Notes under the pieces: model-generated
Database searches by the model: none
What the model was told of the DNA's origin: nothing
Seen by the model: the letters and a program-made list of their open reading frames with translations, nothing else
Assembly (NCBI RefSeq): GCF_020422885.1
Contig: NZ_CP084622.1
Coordinates: forward strand, 854,001 to 918,000
DNA from: Mesobacillus sp. S13
Lineage (GTDB): Bacteria > Bacillota > Bacilli > Bacillales > Cytobacillaceae
Reading direction: 5' to 3'
Length of the DNA: 64,000 bases
Made by a program: the position numbers and the translations under genes
In this document: in pieces, positions 43,405-51,969 of the stretch
Position numbering within the stretch: position 1 is the stretch's first letter
Layout: the number at the start of each line of letters is the position of its first letter

Positions 43405-44199
43405 ATGGATAAGTCGTCGATCATTGGTGTCATATTAGCGATCATTGCGGTAGGAGTGGGAATGGTGTTCAAAGGTGTCAGCCCAAGTGCCCTTGCCAAT
43501 CCGGCAGCGATCTTGATTATATTGGTGGGTACGGTTGCGGCGGTAACAATTGCCTTTCCCGCAAAAGAACTGAAGAAAGTACCGAAGCTTTTCAAAATTC
43601 TATTCAAGGAGCAGGAAAGCGCTGATTTACCCTCTCTGATCCGCCTGTTTTCTGACTGGGCCCAGCTAGCCCGTAAAGAGGGGCTGCTTGCTCTTGAAGC
43701 GAAAACAAATGAAATCGATGATGAATTTCTCAAAAATGGATTATCACTGGCTGTCGATGGCCAGAGCGCTGACTACATCCGGGATGTTTTAACAGAAGAA
43801 GTGGAAGCGATGGAGGAACGCCACCTTTCTGGAGCAGCCATCTTTACACAGGCTGGCACATATGCACCGACACTTGGTGTTCTTGGAGCGGTAGTTGGCT
43901 TGATTGCGGCGCTAAGCCATATGGATAATACTGATGAGCTGGGCAGAGCAATTAGTGCGGCATTCGTCGCTACATTATTGGGGATTTTCACTGGTTACGT
44001 ATTGTGGCATCCATTCGCCAATAAATTAAAGCGTAAATCAAAGCAAGAAGCACAAGTAAAATACATGATGATTGAAGGAATCCTTTCCATTCTAGAAGGG
44101 GAAGCACCAAGAGTGATCGAGCAAAAGCTTGCTTCTTATTTGCCAGCTGGCGAACGGAAGCTGATCCTTGAGGAAAGCGGCGTGGAGAAAGATGAGTAG
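43405..44199 (+). CDS. motA: Flagellar stator protein MotA
   Basis: 264 residues, four membrane helices, closely following Bacillus MotA (MDKSSIIGVILAIIAVGVGM; SALANPAAILIILVGT; GTYAPTLGVLGAVVGLIAAL; AAFVATLLGIFTGYVLWHPF). The cytoplasmic loop with LIRLFSDWAQLARKEGLLAL carries the charged residues that contact FliG. The MotA-type rather than MotP-type start suggests a proton-driven stator. Overlaps motB by eight bases. Confidence 0.97.
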   Translation: MDKSSIIGVILAIIAVGVGMVFKGVSPSALANPAAILIILVGTVAAVTIAFPAKELKKVPKLFKILFKEQESADLPSLIRLFSDWAQLARKEGLLALEAKTNEIDDEFLKNGLSLAVDGQSADYIRDVLTEEVEAMEERHLSGAAIFTQAGTYAPTLGVLGAVVGLIAALSHMDNTDELGRAISAAFVATLLGIFTGYVLWHPFANKLKRKSKQEAQVKYMMIEGILSILEGEAPRVIEQKLASYLPAGERKLILEESGVEKDE

Positions 44200-44965
44200 G
44201 AAAAGGAAGAAGAAGCATCACGAAGACCATATGGACGAATCCTGGCTGATTCCGTATGCGGATCTGCTCACCCTCCTTTTGGCACTATTCATCGTTTTGT
44301 TTGCGATGAGTTCGGTCGATGCGGTCAAATTCCAACAGCTTTCAAAGGCATTCAATGATGTATTTTCCGGAGGGACAGGAGTTTTTGAATTCCAGAGTCC
44401 GATGCCGGAAGGCCAGATGGAATCGCCTGATGAACGCAAGGAAGATGTTGAAAAGAATGACGAGGAAAAGACCGATGCAGTCAAAGATCAGATGGAGCTT
44501 CTCGCAATCCAGCAGAAGGTCAACTCTTATATAGAAGATAAAAAGCTGACAGATAAACTGGATACAAAGCTTACGGATGAGGGATTGCTGCTGACGATCC
44601 GCGACAATGTCCTGTTTGAATCGGGCAGGGCAGAAGTACGTAATACAGATGTCAACATTGCCAATGAAATAGCCGACTTGCTGGTCATGGAGCCCCCAAG
44701 GAATATCATCATCAGCGGCCATACTGATAATGTGCCAATCAGGACCGCAAGATATGAGTCGAACTGGGAACTGAGCGTCATGAGGGCGGTTGAGTTCATG
44801 AAAATCATCTTGAAAAATGAACAGCTTGACCCTCGCTGGTTCAGCGCAAAAGGATTTGGTGAGTTCCAGCCAGTTGCTACGAACGACACAGCAGAAGGCA
44901 AGGCAAGGAATCGCCGGGTAGAAATTTTGATCCTTCCACGGACAAGCAATAATCCGGGACAATAA
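44192..44965 (+). CDS. motB: Flagellar stator protein MotB
   Basis: 257 residues: basic N-terminus, one membrane helix with the ion-carrying Asp24 (PYADLLTLLLALFIVLFAM), plug/linker rich in Glu and Lys, and an OmpA-like peptidoglycan-binding domain (IIISGHTDNVPIRTARYESN, ... ARNRRVEILI). ATG 44192 overlaps the motA end; the frame is open upstream but those starts lie inside motA. Confidence 0.96.
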   Translation: MSRKRKKKHHEDHMDESWLIPYADLLTLLLALFIVLFAMSSVDAVKFQQLSKAFNDVFSGGTGVFEFQSPMPEGQMESPDERKEDVEKNDEEKTDAVKDQMELLAIQQKVNSYIEDKKLTDKLDTKLTDEGLLLTIRDNVLFESGRAEVRNTDVNIANEIADLLVMEPPRNIIISGHTDNVPIRTARYESNWELSVMRAVEFMKIILKNEQLDPRWFSAKGFGEFQPVATNDTAEGKARNRRVEILILPRTSNNPGQ

Positions 44966-44972
44966 ACGATGG

Positions 44973-45012
44973 ACCGCTGCCAATGAGATTTGGCGGCGGT
45001 TTATTTATTTTT
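44973..45012 (+). terminator. Terminator of motAB
   Basis: ACCGCTGCC (44973-44981) with GGCGGCGGT (44992-45000), one G-T pair, then TTATTTATTTTT. Confidence 0.8.
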
Positions 45013-45081
45013 CATAGGGTATTTTCATAATTTTGGATATTTGCTATGATTTAATAATCTAAAATTACGAGGTAAACCAAA

Positions 45082-46299
45082 ATGAATAAACTTAAAAACT
45101 ATTACCGGCAATTCCATCCGATTGTATGGGTTCTGCTAAGCGGAACTGTTCTTGCAAGGGGTTCAGCGTTTGCCACACTGCCATTCCTTGCCATCTATCT
45201 TTCAAGGAATCTTGATTTGCACCCTGTATTGATCGGATTGACAATCGGAATCAGCCCATTATCAGGAGTGGTCGGCGGTTTCCTGGGCGGCCATTTATCT
45301 GACAAATTTGGACGCAAGCCAGTCATGCTCGGTTCATTGTTTTCGATGTCACTCGTCTATTTCGGCTTTATGATCGCAGAGACACCAGGCTGGTTCATTA
45401 TTTTGAATGCATTGAATGGTTTGAGCGGTTCATTTTTCGAACCGACCGGCCAGGCGCTGATTGCCGACCTGACGGAAAAAAGCAAGCGGATGAGAGCATT
45501 CTCTCTTAGGTATACGGCGATCAATATCGGAGCATCGGTCGGACCCTTGCTGGGCGCCTATCTCGCAGTGGTTTCAGCTAAATCTGCTTTCATGGTAACA
45601 GGAATCATGTATTTCATTTATGTACTGATTTTGGCACTGATGATGAAAAAATACGACCTGGGTAATCAGGTAGTTGGAGGGAGCAGTAAAGTAACGATCG
45701 CCAGCTCGCTTAAGATCATTAGCCAAGATAAAGCATTAAGGTATTTGATTCTAGGAACCATCATCATTAACTTTGGCTATTCCCAAATGGAATCAAATGT
45801 CCCGCAATATCTCGAGTCTTCGATTGCGAACGGAGTATTCGTTTATTCCGTGATGTTGTCCATCAATGCAGTCATGGTCGTCTTGCTGCAGATGCCGATC
45901 AGCCACTTTGCAGAAAGATTCAAGACGATGCAGGTCATGATGGCCGGTGCCGTCTTCCTGTCAGTGGGCATGTTGGCATTCGGGTTTGTAACCGGATGGT
46001 ACACAGGCATATTGGCCATTGTCTTTATCACAGTAGGGGAAATTCTCATCTTCCCATCAAGCAGCTATCTCGTCGACCAGCTCGCAACAGATGAGCTTCG
46101 GGGAACCTATTTCGGAGCCGCACAGTTCAGGAAAATCGGCCATTTTCTCGGCCCGATTGCAGGAGGTTATCTATTGAATGAAGCAGGAGGAACTGTGTTA
46201 TTCTCGTTCATCGCCCTGGCAGTCCTTGGTAGTATCCTATTCTTCATTCAAGGAAATAAAATATTCGTAAAAACAGCACCGACAGTTGTTAAAGGATGA
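45082..46299 (+). CDS. MFS efflux transporter
   Basis: 405 residues, 12 helices. Motif A GGHLSDKFGRKPVM; TM5 region FEPTGQALIADLTEKSKRMR; AGGYLLNEAGG in the last third. Belongs to the same drug-export branch as the MFS gene at 31 kb, with about 40 bp to a near-perfect inverted repeat terminator. Ribosome site ACGAGGT lies nine bases before the ATG. Substrate unknown. Confidence 0.83.
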   Translation: MNKLKNYYRQFHPIVWVLLSGTVLARGSAFATLPFLAIYLSRNLDLHPVLIGLTIGISPLSGVVGGFLGGHLSDKFGRKPVMLGSLFSMSLVYFGFMIAETPGWFIILNALNGLSGSFFEPTGQALIADLTEKSKRMRAFSLRYTAINIGASVGPLLGAYLAVVSAKSAFMVTGIMYFIYVLILALMMKKYDLGNQVVGGSSKVTIASSLKIISQDKALRYLILGTIIINFGYSQMESNVPQYLESSIANGVFVYSVMLSINAVMVVLLQMPISHFAERFKTMQVMMAGAVFLSVGMLAFGFVTGWYTGILAIVFITVGEILIFPSSSYLVDQLATDELRGTYFGAAQFRKIGHFLGPIAGGYLLNEAGGTVLFSFIALAVLGSILFFIQGNKIFVKTAPTVVKG

Positions 46300-46300
46300 G

Positions 46301-46338
46301 AAAAAAGCAAGATTCCACGTGGAATCTTGCTTTTTTTG
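46301..46338. terminator. Terminator of the MFS gene
   Basis: AAAAAAGCAAGATTCCAC directly abuts its reverse complement (46319-46336), an 18-bp palindrome whose centre forms the loop, then T. Works both ways. Confidence 0.9.
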
Positions 46339-46460
46339 TGCAGGTTCGCCTGAATGTTAGGTATGATTGCCTCGGAAAATTAAGTTGAGGATGAATTGGG
46401 TAGATTATGATTCTTTTTTTAAAGTGAAAGTGAGGTGTACAAAGTAAAAAGAAATTAATA

Positions 46461-46592
46461 TAGCGACTTTATTTTTTATATAGCGAGTTTTGTAATTTTA
46501 TAGCGACTTTTTCATTTATATAGCGAGAATATACTTTTTATAGCGACTTTCTCATTTTTATAGCGAAATGGTAATTGTCTGTAATAATTACC
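46461..46592 (-). repeat. Phased 20-bp array, CGCTATAAA type, six units with leader inverted repeat
   Basis: TAGCG on plus starts at 46461, 46481, 46501, 46521, 46541 and 46561, exactly 20 bp apart; on the minus strand this reads CGCTATAAAAA/CGCTATATAAA. The leader inverted repeat is GGTAATT (46570-46576) / AATTACC (46586-46592), different in sequence from the leaders elsewhere but in the same place relative to the first unit. The array begins 57 bp beyond the stop of the small minus-strand gene and reads in its direction. The rest of the gap 46339-46460 shows nothing. Confidence 0.9.
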
Positions 46593-46602
46593 ACCAATAT
46601 GT

Positions 46603-46634
46603 AAAAAGGAAGCCGCAATTATTACTCGGCTTCC
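46603..46634 (-). terminator. Terminator of the 37-residue gene
   Basis: GGAAGCCG (46608-46615) with CGGCTTCC (46627-46634), TTTTT on the minus strand; the stop codon lies in the loop. Confidence 0.8.
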
Positions 46635-46735
46635 TGCTCTGGTGTATCAGGCTGACACATTTTATCGATGCCGAAACCGATTACGAGCATCATTGCGATG
46701 GGAATGGAGAAGTTTAATAGATGAACAATGGTCAT
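46622..46735 (-). CDS. Very small membrane protein
   Basis: 37 residues: MTIVHLLNFSIPIAMMLVIG then FGIDKMCQPDTPEQEAE. One membrane helix, then an acidic tail with a Cys. GGGAGG eight bases before the ATG and a terminator at the stop support it. Divergent from nosD, 240 bp away; no family recognised. Confidence 0.6.
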   Translation of the reverse strand: MTIVHLLNFSIPIAMMLVIGFGIDKMCQPDTPEQEAE

Positions 46736-46829
46736 GTCCAAGTCCTCCCTTAACCTTAATAAGGTTTGCATATTAATAACATTATATTGGATTTGTCACA
46801 AAATAGACACAATGACTTTTGATTATTCT

Positions 46830-46857
46830 GAAAACTCAACAAATCTAATGAGTTTTC
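46830..46857. promoter_or_regulatory. Inverted repeat between the small gene and nosD
   Basis: GAAAACTC (46830-46837) with GAGTTTTC (46850-46857), perfect 8-bp arms, 12-bp spacer. No T run, so an operator is more likely than a terminator. Confidence 0.4.
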
Positions 46858-46888
46858 CACTATTTACACAGTAAATCTCATCACTAAC

Positions 46889-46922
46889 TTCAAGGTTTCC
46901 CAACAAATATTTCAAGGTTTCC
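46889..46922 (+). promoter_or_regulatory. 12-bp direct repeat upstream of nosD
   Basis: TTCAAGGTTTCC at 46889-46900 and again at 46911-46922; the 22-bp step is close to two helical turns, as for an activator binding twice on one face of DNA. It ends 55 bp before the nosD start. Confidence 0.45.
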
Positions 46923-46976
46923 TCACATTTTTTTGCTAATTTTAAAAAGAGATTATTGCCGGGAGGAGACAGCTGT

Positions 46977-48323
46977 ATGTGGAGCCTGAAAAAGCCACTT
47001 GCCATCATTTTCTTTTTGCTTCTATTATTCATTCCTATGAATGCCTTTGCTGAGGAGCTCAAAGTGGAGCGCGGCCAAACAATCCAGAGAGCTGTCGAAG
47101 GTGCCAGAAATGGGGATACCATCCTTGTTGCTCCTGGAGTATATAAAGAAAGTTTAGTAATCAATAAGGAAGTTTCGATAAAAGGAGAAGAGGGGACCAC
47201 CATTGATGGCGGTGGAAATGGGAATGTCATCATGGTCACAGCTTCAAATGTGGTAATTGAAGGGCTCACGATCCAGAATAGCGGCTCTGCTCAGGAGGAT
47301 AGTGGAATCTACATTAATAAAGCTGACCGAAATGTAATCCAGAACAATACAGTAAAAGATGTTCAGAATGGAATTTATATAGCAAACAGCAATGAAAATC
47401 TGCTGCTTGGAAACAGCATTACAAGCTATGAATCTCACTTTTCCAAGCGTGGGAACGGCATCCATATGTTCAAAGGTGGCGGCCATACACTGAAAGAAAA
47501 TGAGATTGCCAATGTCCAGGATGGTTTGTATTTTGATTTTACCCAAGGCATCAAGGTGCTTGATAATCACATCAGCGAATCACGCTATGGCATGCACTTT
47601 ATGTTCAGTAAAGGGATCCAGGCTGAAAGGAACCATGTCGAAAAAAATGTGACAGGGTTTATGGTGATGGATTCTGCTGGTATTGAATTTATTAAAAACA
47701 AAGTGACCGACCACTTTCACTTTCGTGGCTACGGGATCTTGATTTATGAAACAAAAGACGTACTCGTAGAGGGAAATGAAATTCTTCGGAACAGCACCGG
47801 ATTGTCCTTGGAAGATGGGGGCGATACCTTAATCAAAATGAATCAGATTGCCGCCAATCAAGTTGGCCTGGAATTCATGGGCAAGAACGAAAATAACACG
47901 TTTTCAGAAAACAATTTTATCGGAAATGTCGTTCAATCAAAGATTTCAGGAGAGGATATGAGACTCGATGATGGAGTGAAGGGAAATTACTGGGATGATT
48001 ACAGCAGTTTTGACCTTTCAGGTGATGGTGTGGGAGAAGAAGCATACAAGGCAGGTTCACTGTACGACCGTCTATTGCGCAAACAGCCGTATTGGCAATT
48101 CTTTTTTGAAAGTCCATCAATCAAGCTGTGGACAAAGGCTGAAGCATTGTTTCCTTCATTTGGGACAGCCGATGTGTTTGATTCCCGCCCGCTCGTAGAA
48201 CCAGTAGACATGCTTCAGGAAACCGAACAGCGCAGCGAGGACCGGATAATACAGGGTGTAATAGGCATACTGTTCATTTTGTTATCAATAACTGTCATTG
48301 TGAAAGGAAGGAAGCTGTCATGA
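46977..48323 (+). CDS. nosD: NosD, copper-site maturation factor (beta-helix)
   Basis: 448 residues: signal peptide (LAIIFFLLLLFIPMNAFAEE), a right-handed parallel beta-helix of the NosD/CASH type with many repeats of NxIxxN form (NVIQNNTVKDVQNGIYIANS), and a C-terminal membrane anchor (IIQGVIGILFILLSITVIV). NosD works outside the membrane with NosF-NosY to deliver sulfur or copper to nitrous-oxide reductase. ATG 46977 (MWSLKKP) has GGGAGGAG upstream. Overlaps nosL by four bases. Confidence 0.9.
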   Translation: MWSLKKPLAIIFFLLLLFIPMNAFAEELKVERGQTIQRAVEGARNGDTILVAPGVYKESLVINKEVSIKGEEGTTIDGGGNGNVIMVTASNVVIEGLTIQNSGSAQEDSGIYINKADRNVIQNNTVKDVQNGIYIANSNENLLLGNSITSYESHFSKRGNGIHMFKGGGHTLKENEIANVQDGLYFDFTQGIKVLDNHISESRYGMHFMFSKGIQAERNHVEKNVTGFMVMDSAGIEFIKNKVTDHFHFRGYGILIYETKDVLVEGNEILRNSTGLSLEDGGDTLIKMNQIAANQVGLEFMGKNENNTFSENNFIGNVVQSKISGEDMRLDDGVKGNYWDDYSSFDLSGDGVGEEAYKAGSLYDRLLRKQPYWQFFFESPSIKLWTKAEALFPSFGTADVFDSRPLVEPVDMLQETEQRSEDRIIQGVIGILFILLSITVIVKGRKLS

Positions 48324-48784
48324 TTAAAAAGCTTGGAGCTCTATTGCTAATGTCGGTCGCGTTGATAACGGGCTGCCAAAACAGCACAATGGAACCAGAG
48401 GAAATCAACCCGGAAATTGATGTGTGCGAGGTGTGCAATATGGGTCTTGCCCATGAGCACTATGCCACTGAGATCGTCACTGCGGATGGTGAAGTATATA
48501 AATTTGATGATATCGAATGTATGGATGAATTCGTGGAGATGGCGCCAGAACTCAAGGAAGAAAATACTGCAAAACATTACGTTCGTGATGTGGATACAGG
48601 GGAATGGGTCGATCTGGAAAAAGCCTTCCATGCGTACCACCCTGATTTCTGGACACCAATGGCAAATGGTGTTGTCAGCTTCAAGGATAAAGAGAGCGCT
48701 GAGAAGTACGTAAAAGAACAAGGAATAGGAGAAGTGCTGGATTATGAGTCATTAAAGAAACATGAGTGGAGCTGGGAGCAATGA
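48320..48784 (+). CDS. nosL: NosL copper-chaperone lipoprotein
   Basis: 154 residues with lipobox LITGC (Cys19) and the NosL metal site region CEVCNMGLAHEHYATEI, followed by FDDIECMDEF and a C-terminal SAEKYVKEQG repeat unit. Binds Cu(I) at the outer face of the membrane for delivery to NosZ. Starts within the nosD stop and overlaps nosY by four bases. Confidence 0.88.
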   Translation: MIKKLGALLLMSVALITGCQNSTMEPEEINPEIDVCEVCNMGLAHEHYATEIVTADGEVYKFDDIECMDEFVEMAPELKEENTAKHYVRDVDTGEWVDLEKAFHAYHPDFWTPMANGVVSFKDKESAEKYVKEQGIGEVLDYESLKKHEWSWEQ

Positions 48785-49599
48785 GGCACATAGCAAGGCA
48801 GCAAATGACCTTGATGATGAGAAGCCATTGGCTAGCCGGATTTGGCTTATTGTTCTCATCCCTGGCCGTAATGGTCGCGTTCCTTGGCAACACTGGAGGG
48901 ACTGGATTCGATGGATTTAACAGGATGACGGCCAGCTTGCTGAATATCAACTTGCTGCTGATTCCCTTGTTGTCATTGCTGATCGGCAGCTTGTTTCTGT
49001 CAGGTGAAAAGGAAGATCACGGGCTAATGCTGCTGATGACCTATCCGCTTTCGCCATGGGCCGTTATCCTTGGAAAGTATGCAGGACTGTTTGCTGCCAT
49101 CTGGTCTGTTTTGACGTTTGGCTATGGTGCAGCATTGCTCGTCATCTTCTTCGTCGGCGGAGGAGTCTCTGTTTCCTTGCTGATATTATTTTATCTGTAT
49201 TCGATCCTTCTCTCGGCGATTTTCCTGTCGCTGGCAATTATGATTGGCATAATCGCCAAGACGCGATTCCAGGCACTGGGCATAAGCCTGATTGTCTGGG
49301 CTTTCCTTGTGCTTTTCTATGAATTTATCATTATGGGATTAAGCATGTTCCTGATGAAGCAATGGCTACTGCCAATGCTGACTGTGTCCATCTTTCTGAA
49401 TCCGGTAGAGTTAATCCGCGTCCAGTCAATTTTGTCACTGGACGGAGCTTCTGTATTCGGGCCGCGATTATATGATTTAACCATCTGGGCAGATGGCTGG
49501 ACAGGAAGAATGATGTTTATTCTGGCTGTTTTGCTCTGGATGATACTGCCAGTCCTCTACACTGTGTACAGGACGACACGGGGGGTTGGTGATGAATAG
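48781..49599 (+). CDS. nosY: NosY, ABC transporter permease
   Basis: 272 residues, six membrane helices, starting MRHIARQQMTLMMRSHWLAG. Typical NosY/CcmB-like permease (SLFLSGEKEDHGLMLLMTYP; LSPWAVILGKYAGL). ATG 48781 overlaps the nosL stop. With NosF it forms the ATP-driven complex that works with NosD. Confidence 0.87.
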   Translation: MRHIARQQMTLMMRSHWLAGFGLLFSSLAVMVAFLGNTGGTGFDGFNRMTASLLNINLLLIPLLSLLIGSLFLSGEKEDHGLMLLMTYPLSPWAVILGKYAGLFAAIWSVLTFGYGAALLVIFFVGGGVSVSLLILFYLYSILLSAIFLSLAIMIGIIAKTRFQALGISLIVWAFLVLFYEFIIMGLSMFLMKQWLLPMLTVSIFLNPVELIRVQSILSLDGASVFGPRLYDLTIWADGWTGRMMFILAVLLWMILPVLYTVYRTTRGVGDE

Positions 49600-50323
49600 C
49601 AAAGAATGGATCAGGATTGAAGGGTTGGCCAAGCATTATAGTGAAACGAAAAAGATTACTGACCTAACCTTTACCATTGAAAAGCCCGAAATCTTTGCTC
49701 TCTGCGGCGGCAATGGAGCGGGGAAGAGTACGTTGATCAAGATGCTCACAGGAATGATGAAACCGACTGCTGGCAAGGTCTTGATGGACGGACAGGTCAT
49801 CGACCCGCAAAAACAGGACTTCAAGAACTTATTTTCCTTTATGCCTGATGAAATGCTCTTTCCTCGCCAGCTGACAGGTTTGGAAGTTTTGACTTTTTTT
49901 GCGAGATTACGAGGAATAAATAATGAGAAAGTAATCGCAACCCTGCAGCAGGTTGGGCTATATGATGTGAAAAACATGCAAATCAAACAATATTCTAAAG
50001 GAATGCAGCAGCGGCTTTCATTGGCACAGGCACTGTTGCCGGATGTTCCGCTGCGAATCCTCGATGAACCAACCAATGGACTGGATCCATTGTGGGTGTA
50101 TCGGTTTAAGGAAATGATCCAGGAAGAGAAAAAGCAGGGCAGGACGATTTTCTTTACTACCCATATCCTTAGTCTTGTTGAGGAATTGGCAGACAGGGCA
50201 GCGTTCATGCAGGAGGGGCAATTGCAGTATTGTGATTCAGTATCATCACTCGTACAAAAAGACGGTGTTTATACACCGCTTGAAAAAGTTTTTTTCATAG
50301 TTCATGAAAATCTTACAATGTGA
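49592..50323 (+). CDS. nosF: NosF, ABC transporter ATPase
   Basis: 243 residues: Walker A GGNGAGKST, Q loop SFMPDE, signature YSKGMQQRLSLAQAL, Walker B LRILDEPTNGLDPL and switch His in FTTHIL. ATG 49592 overlaps nosY by eight bases; GGGGGG precedes it. Order D-L-Y-F with the family-specific QYSKGMQQR supports NosF rather than a general ABC ATPase. Confidence 0.88.
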   Translation: MNSKEWIRIEGLAKHYSETKKITDLTFTIEKPEIFALCGGNGAGKSTLIKMLTGMMKPTAGKVLMDGQVIDPQKQDFKNLFSFMPDEMLFPRQLTGLEVLTFFARLRGINNEKVIATLQQVGLYDVKNMQIKQYSKGMQQRLSLAQALLPDVPLRILDEPTNGLDPLWVYRFKEMIQEEKKQGRTIFFTTHILSLVEELADRAAFMQEGQLQYCDSVSSLVQKDGVYTPLEKVFFIVHENLTM

Positions 50324-50358
50324 AAAATCCCGGTGCTGATATCTGCACCGGGATTTTA
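50324..50358 (+). terminator. Terminator of the nos operon
   Basis: AAAATCCCGGTGC (50324-50336) with GCACCGGGATTTT (50345-50357), 8-nt loop. Confidence 0.9.
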
Positions 50359-50362
50359 TTAT

Positions 50363-50660
50363 TAGGCTCTGTTTAACTAGACTGTTGATTTTCGTTCCAG
50401 GCGCTTCGCTTTTCGCGGGGAAGAATTATGAAAAAGCCCAACTGCCGGCTTTTTCAAAGTACAAATTCTTCCTGGCTGGCGATGAGCCTCCTCGTCGCTT
50501 TGTTCCTGCGGGGTCTCATCTGAACGTCCGCAGGACATTGAGTTACTTCCTCGAACCTGCCCACGTACGATGAATATGCGTTAGCATTTTCGGAGGAGTC
50601 TACGCGCCTTCCACTACAATCAACAGGATTGTAAACAACATTTTGCATTAACAGAGCCTA
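50363..50660. mobile_element. MITE-like palindromic element with nested inverted repeats
   Basis: Outer ends TAGGCTCTGTT (50363-50373) and AACAGAGCCTA (50650-50660) are inverted, flanked on both sides by TTAT, a possible target duplication. Inside, CTGTTGATT (50382-50390) and AATCAACAG (50618-50626) bound a block with CCAGGCGCTTCGC ... CCTGCGGGGTCTCA. I recall this inner block as a repeat dispersed in many Bacillus genomes. A further inverted repeat (GAAGAATT ... GAAAAAGCC / GGCTTTTTC ... AATTCTTC, about 50420-50470) is nested in it. No coding capacity, so non-autonomous. Confidence 0.7.
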
Positions 50661-50682
50661 TTATTAAGTATAATTTCACAAC

Positions 50683-51327
50683 TTAATGGCCACTTTCCTC
50701 TTCACTGTCGTCATGCATTTCACTGTCGCCATCCATATTACTATCCTTATCCATGCTATCGTTGTTCATCTTCATTTTTTTCATATAGCGTTCTTTTGCG
50801 ATTTGGTCGATCTGCTCCCATGTTGCGGTAGCAGGGTTCTTGTCGTTGTTTTCTGAAATGAATTTTTCGGCACTTTCTGGATTCTTGAAGAATGCGTAGC
50901 CGTATTTCATAGGTGTTTTAAGATCTGCTTTTACTGGAATAGCGGAGTCGGCGTCAATCCATTCAGATGTAATGTAATCACGTACCCACTTTTCCTCGAA
51001 TTCCACATCATCACGCCGTGCGATATTCAACAGACATCCGGAGTCGTCAAAGAATACATACTCGCCGTCTTTCGTTTTAGCCTGGGCTGTAAATACACCC
51101 ATTGGGTCAGCTTCATCGTATACCTTCATATTGCAGAAGGCACAAACATCATCGGCACCAGGCTGATGAGGGCCATCACCATGGTCGTGATCATTCTCCT
51201 CGTGCTTCACTTCTGTTGCCGCAGTTTCCTGTCCGTCTTTCTGTTCGTTTTCGGCCGCTTCATCTCCGCAAGCAGTAACAATGATCATTAATAAGAATGC
51301 TATCATGACAGCAAATAGTTTCTTCAT
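50683..51327 (-). CDS. Second NosL-family lipoprotein with His/Asp-rich linker
   Basis: 214 residues: lipobox IVTAC (Cys20), an acidic His-rich stretch (NDHDHGDGPHQPGADD), the NosL core (DVCAFCNMKVYDEADPMGVF; FFDDSGCLLNIAR) and a tail rich in Met, Asp and His (KMKMNNDSMDKDSNMDGDSE). The CxxCxM core matches NosL, and the added His/Met segments suggest further Cu or Zn binding outside the cell. It converges on the nos operon across a repeat element, so it is probably a separate unit that serves the same copper pathway. Confidence 0.82.
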   Translation of the reverse strand: MKKLFAVMIAFLLMIIVTACGDEAAENEQKDGQETAATEVKHEENDHDHGDGPHQPGADDVCAFCNMKVYDEADPMGVFTAQAKTKDGEYVFFDDSGCLLNIARRDDVEFEEKWVRDYITSEWIDADSAIPVKADLKTPMKYGYAFFKNPESAEKFISENNDKNPATATWEQIDQIAKERYMKKMKMNNDSMDKDSNMDGDSEMHDDSEEESGH

Positions 51328-51434
51328 TCCATTCTCCTCCTTTGATCGAATTTAATCCTATCAAGGAGTTGTGATTAAAATACGAAAAAATAATGGGGAA
51401 AACGTGAGAAGTACTTTGTTTTTATGAATATTTT

Positions 51435-51472
51435 GTGACAGCTTTCTGGCATCGTAAATATGCCAGGTCACA
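51435..51472. other. Long bulged inverted repeat
   Basis: TGTGAC (51435-51440) and CTGGCAT (51446-51452) pair with ATGCCAG (51460-51466) and GTCACA (51467-51472), with a one-sided bulge AGCTTT. It lies 18 bp before a minute open frame. No T run follows; a regulatory RNA fold or operator are both possible. Confidence 0.45.
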
Positions 51473-51490
51473 GTGCATGGGGGAGTGACT

Positions 51491-51580
51491 ATGTATTTTG
51501 TCGGCTCAAAAAAAGATAAGCGATACTATCGTGAAATATTTGGTCTAAAGAGCGATTTTAATTTGTATTTTAGTATATAA
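51491..51580 (+). CDS. Candidate micro-protein (29 residues)
   Basis: MYFVGSKKDKRYYREIFGLK then SDFNLYFSI. GGGGGAG lies five bases before the ATG, which is the main support. The stop is three bases from the end of the convergent SlrR-like gene. No terminator is seen; it may be chance. Confidence 0.3.
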   Translation: MYFVGSKKDKRYYREIFGLKSDFNLYFSI

Positions 51581-51582
51581 GC

Positions 51583-51918
51583 TTACTGTTTATTCCTGCT
51601 TTGAAACTTCATGAAATCCACATAATAAGCAAAGTCCTCTTTGCTTATTCCATTTTTTATGGCTTCATCAACGAGTCCAGCCCATTCCTCATCAACAGGC
51701 TTCTGGAAAGTTTTCGTATTTTGTTGTCCCATCAAATACTCAACACTTGTATCTAGATTGTCTGCGAGCCGGGAAAGCACCTGAAGTGAGGGATTACCCT
51801 GTATTCCCCTTTCAATGTAACTGAGATAGGATTTGGATACTTTCGCTTTTTCAGAGAGCTCACTAATTGAATACTTCTTCTTCAGCCTTAAGTTTTTTAT
51901 TTTTTCGCCAACAGTCAT
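51583..51918 (-). CDS. SinR/SlrR-type transcription regulator
   Basis: 111 residues, the size of SinR. HTH_3 at 5-60 (GEKIKNLRLKKKYSISELSE; SKSYLSYIERGIQGNPSLQV) and a C-terminal SinI/SinR dimerisation helix pair (DEEWAGLVDEAIKNGISKED). It is a paralogue of the SinR at 53 kb, with a more diverged recognition helix region, so SlrR-like is a fair guess. A long palindrome containing two GTTCTTT boxes lies 90-130 bp upstream, suggesting control by SinR or itself. Confidence 0.85.
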   Translation of the reverse strand: MTVGEKIKNLRLKKKYSISELSEKAKVSKSYLSYIERGIQGNPSLQVLSRLADNLDTSVEYLMGQQNTKTFQKPVDEEWAGLVDEAIKNGISKEDFAYYVDFMKFQSRNKQ

Positions 51919-51969
51919 ATGGCAATCTCCTTTAAATTCATCTATTAATTCATTATAACGAACAAATTA

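Noticed and set aside
44342..44983. Minus-strand frame of 213 codons
   Set aside because: Lies entirely antisense to motB, which is certain; no ribosome site or family match.
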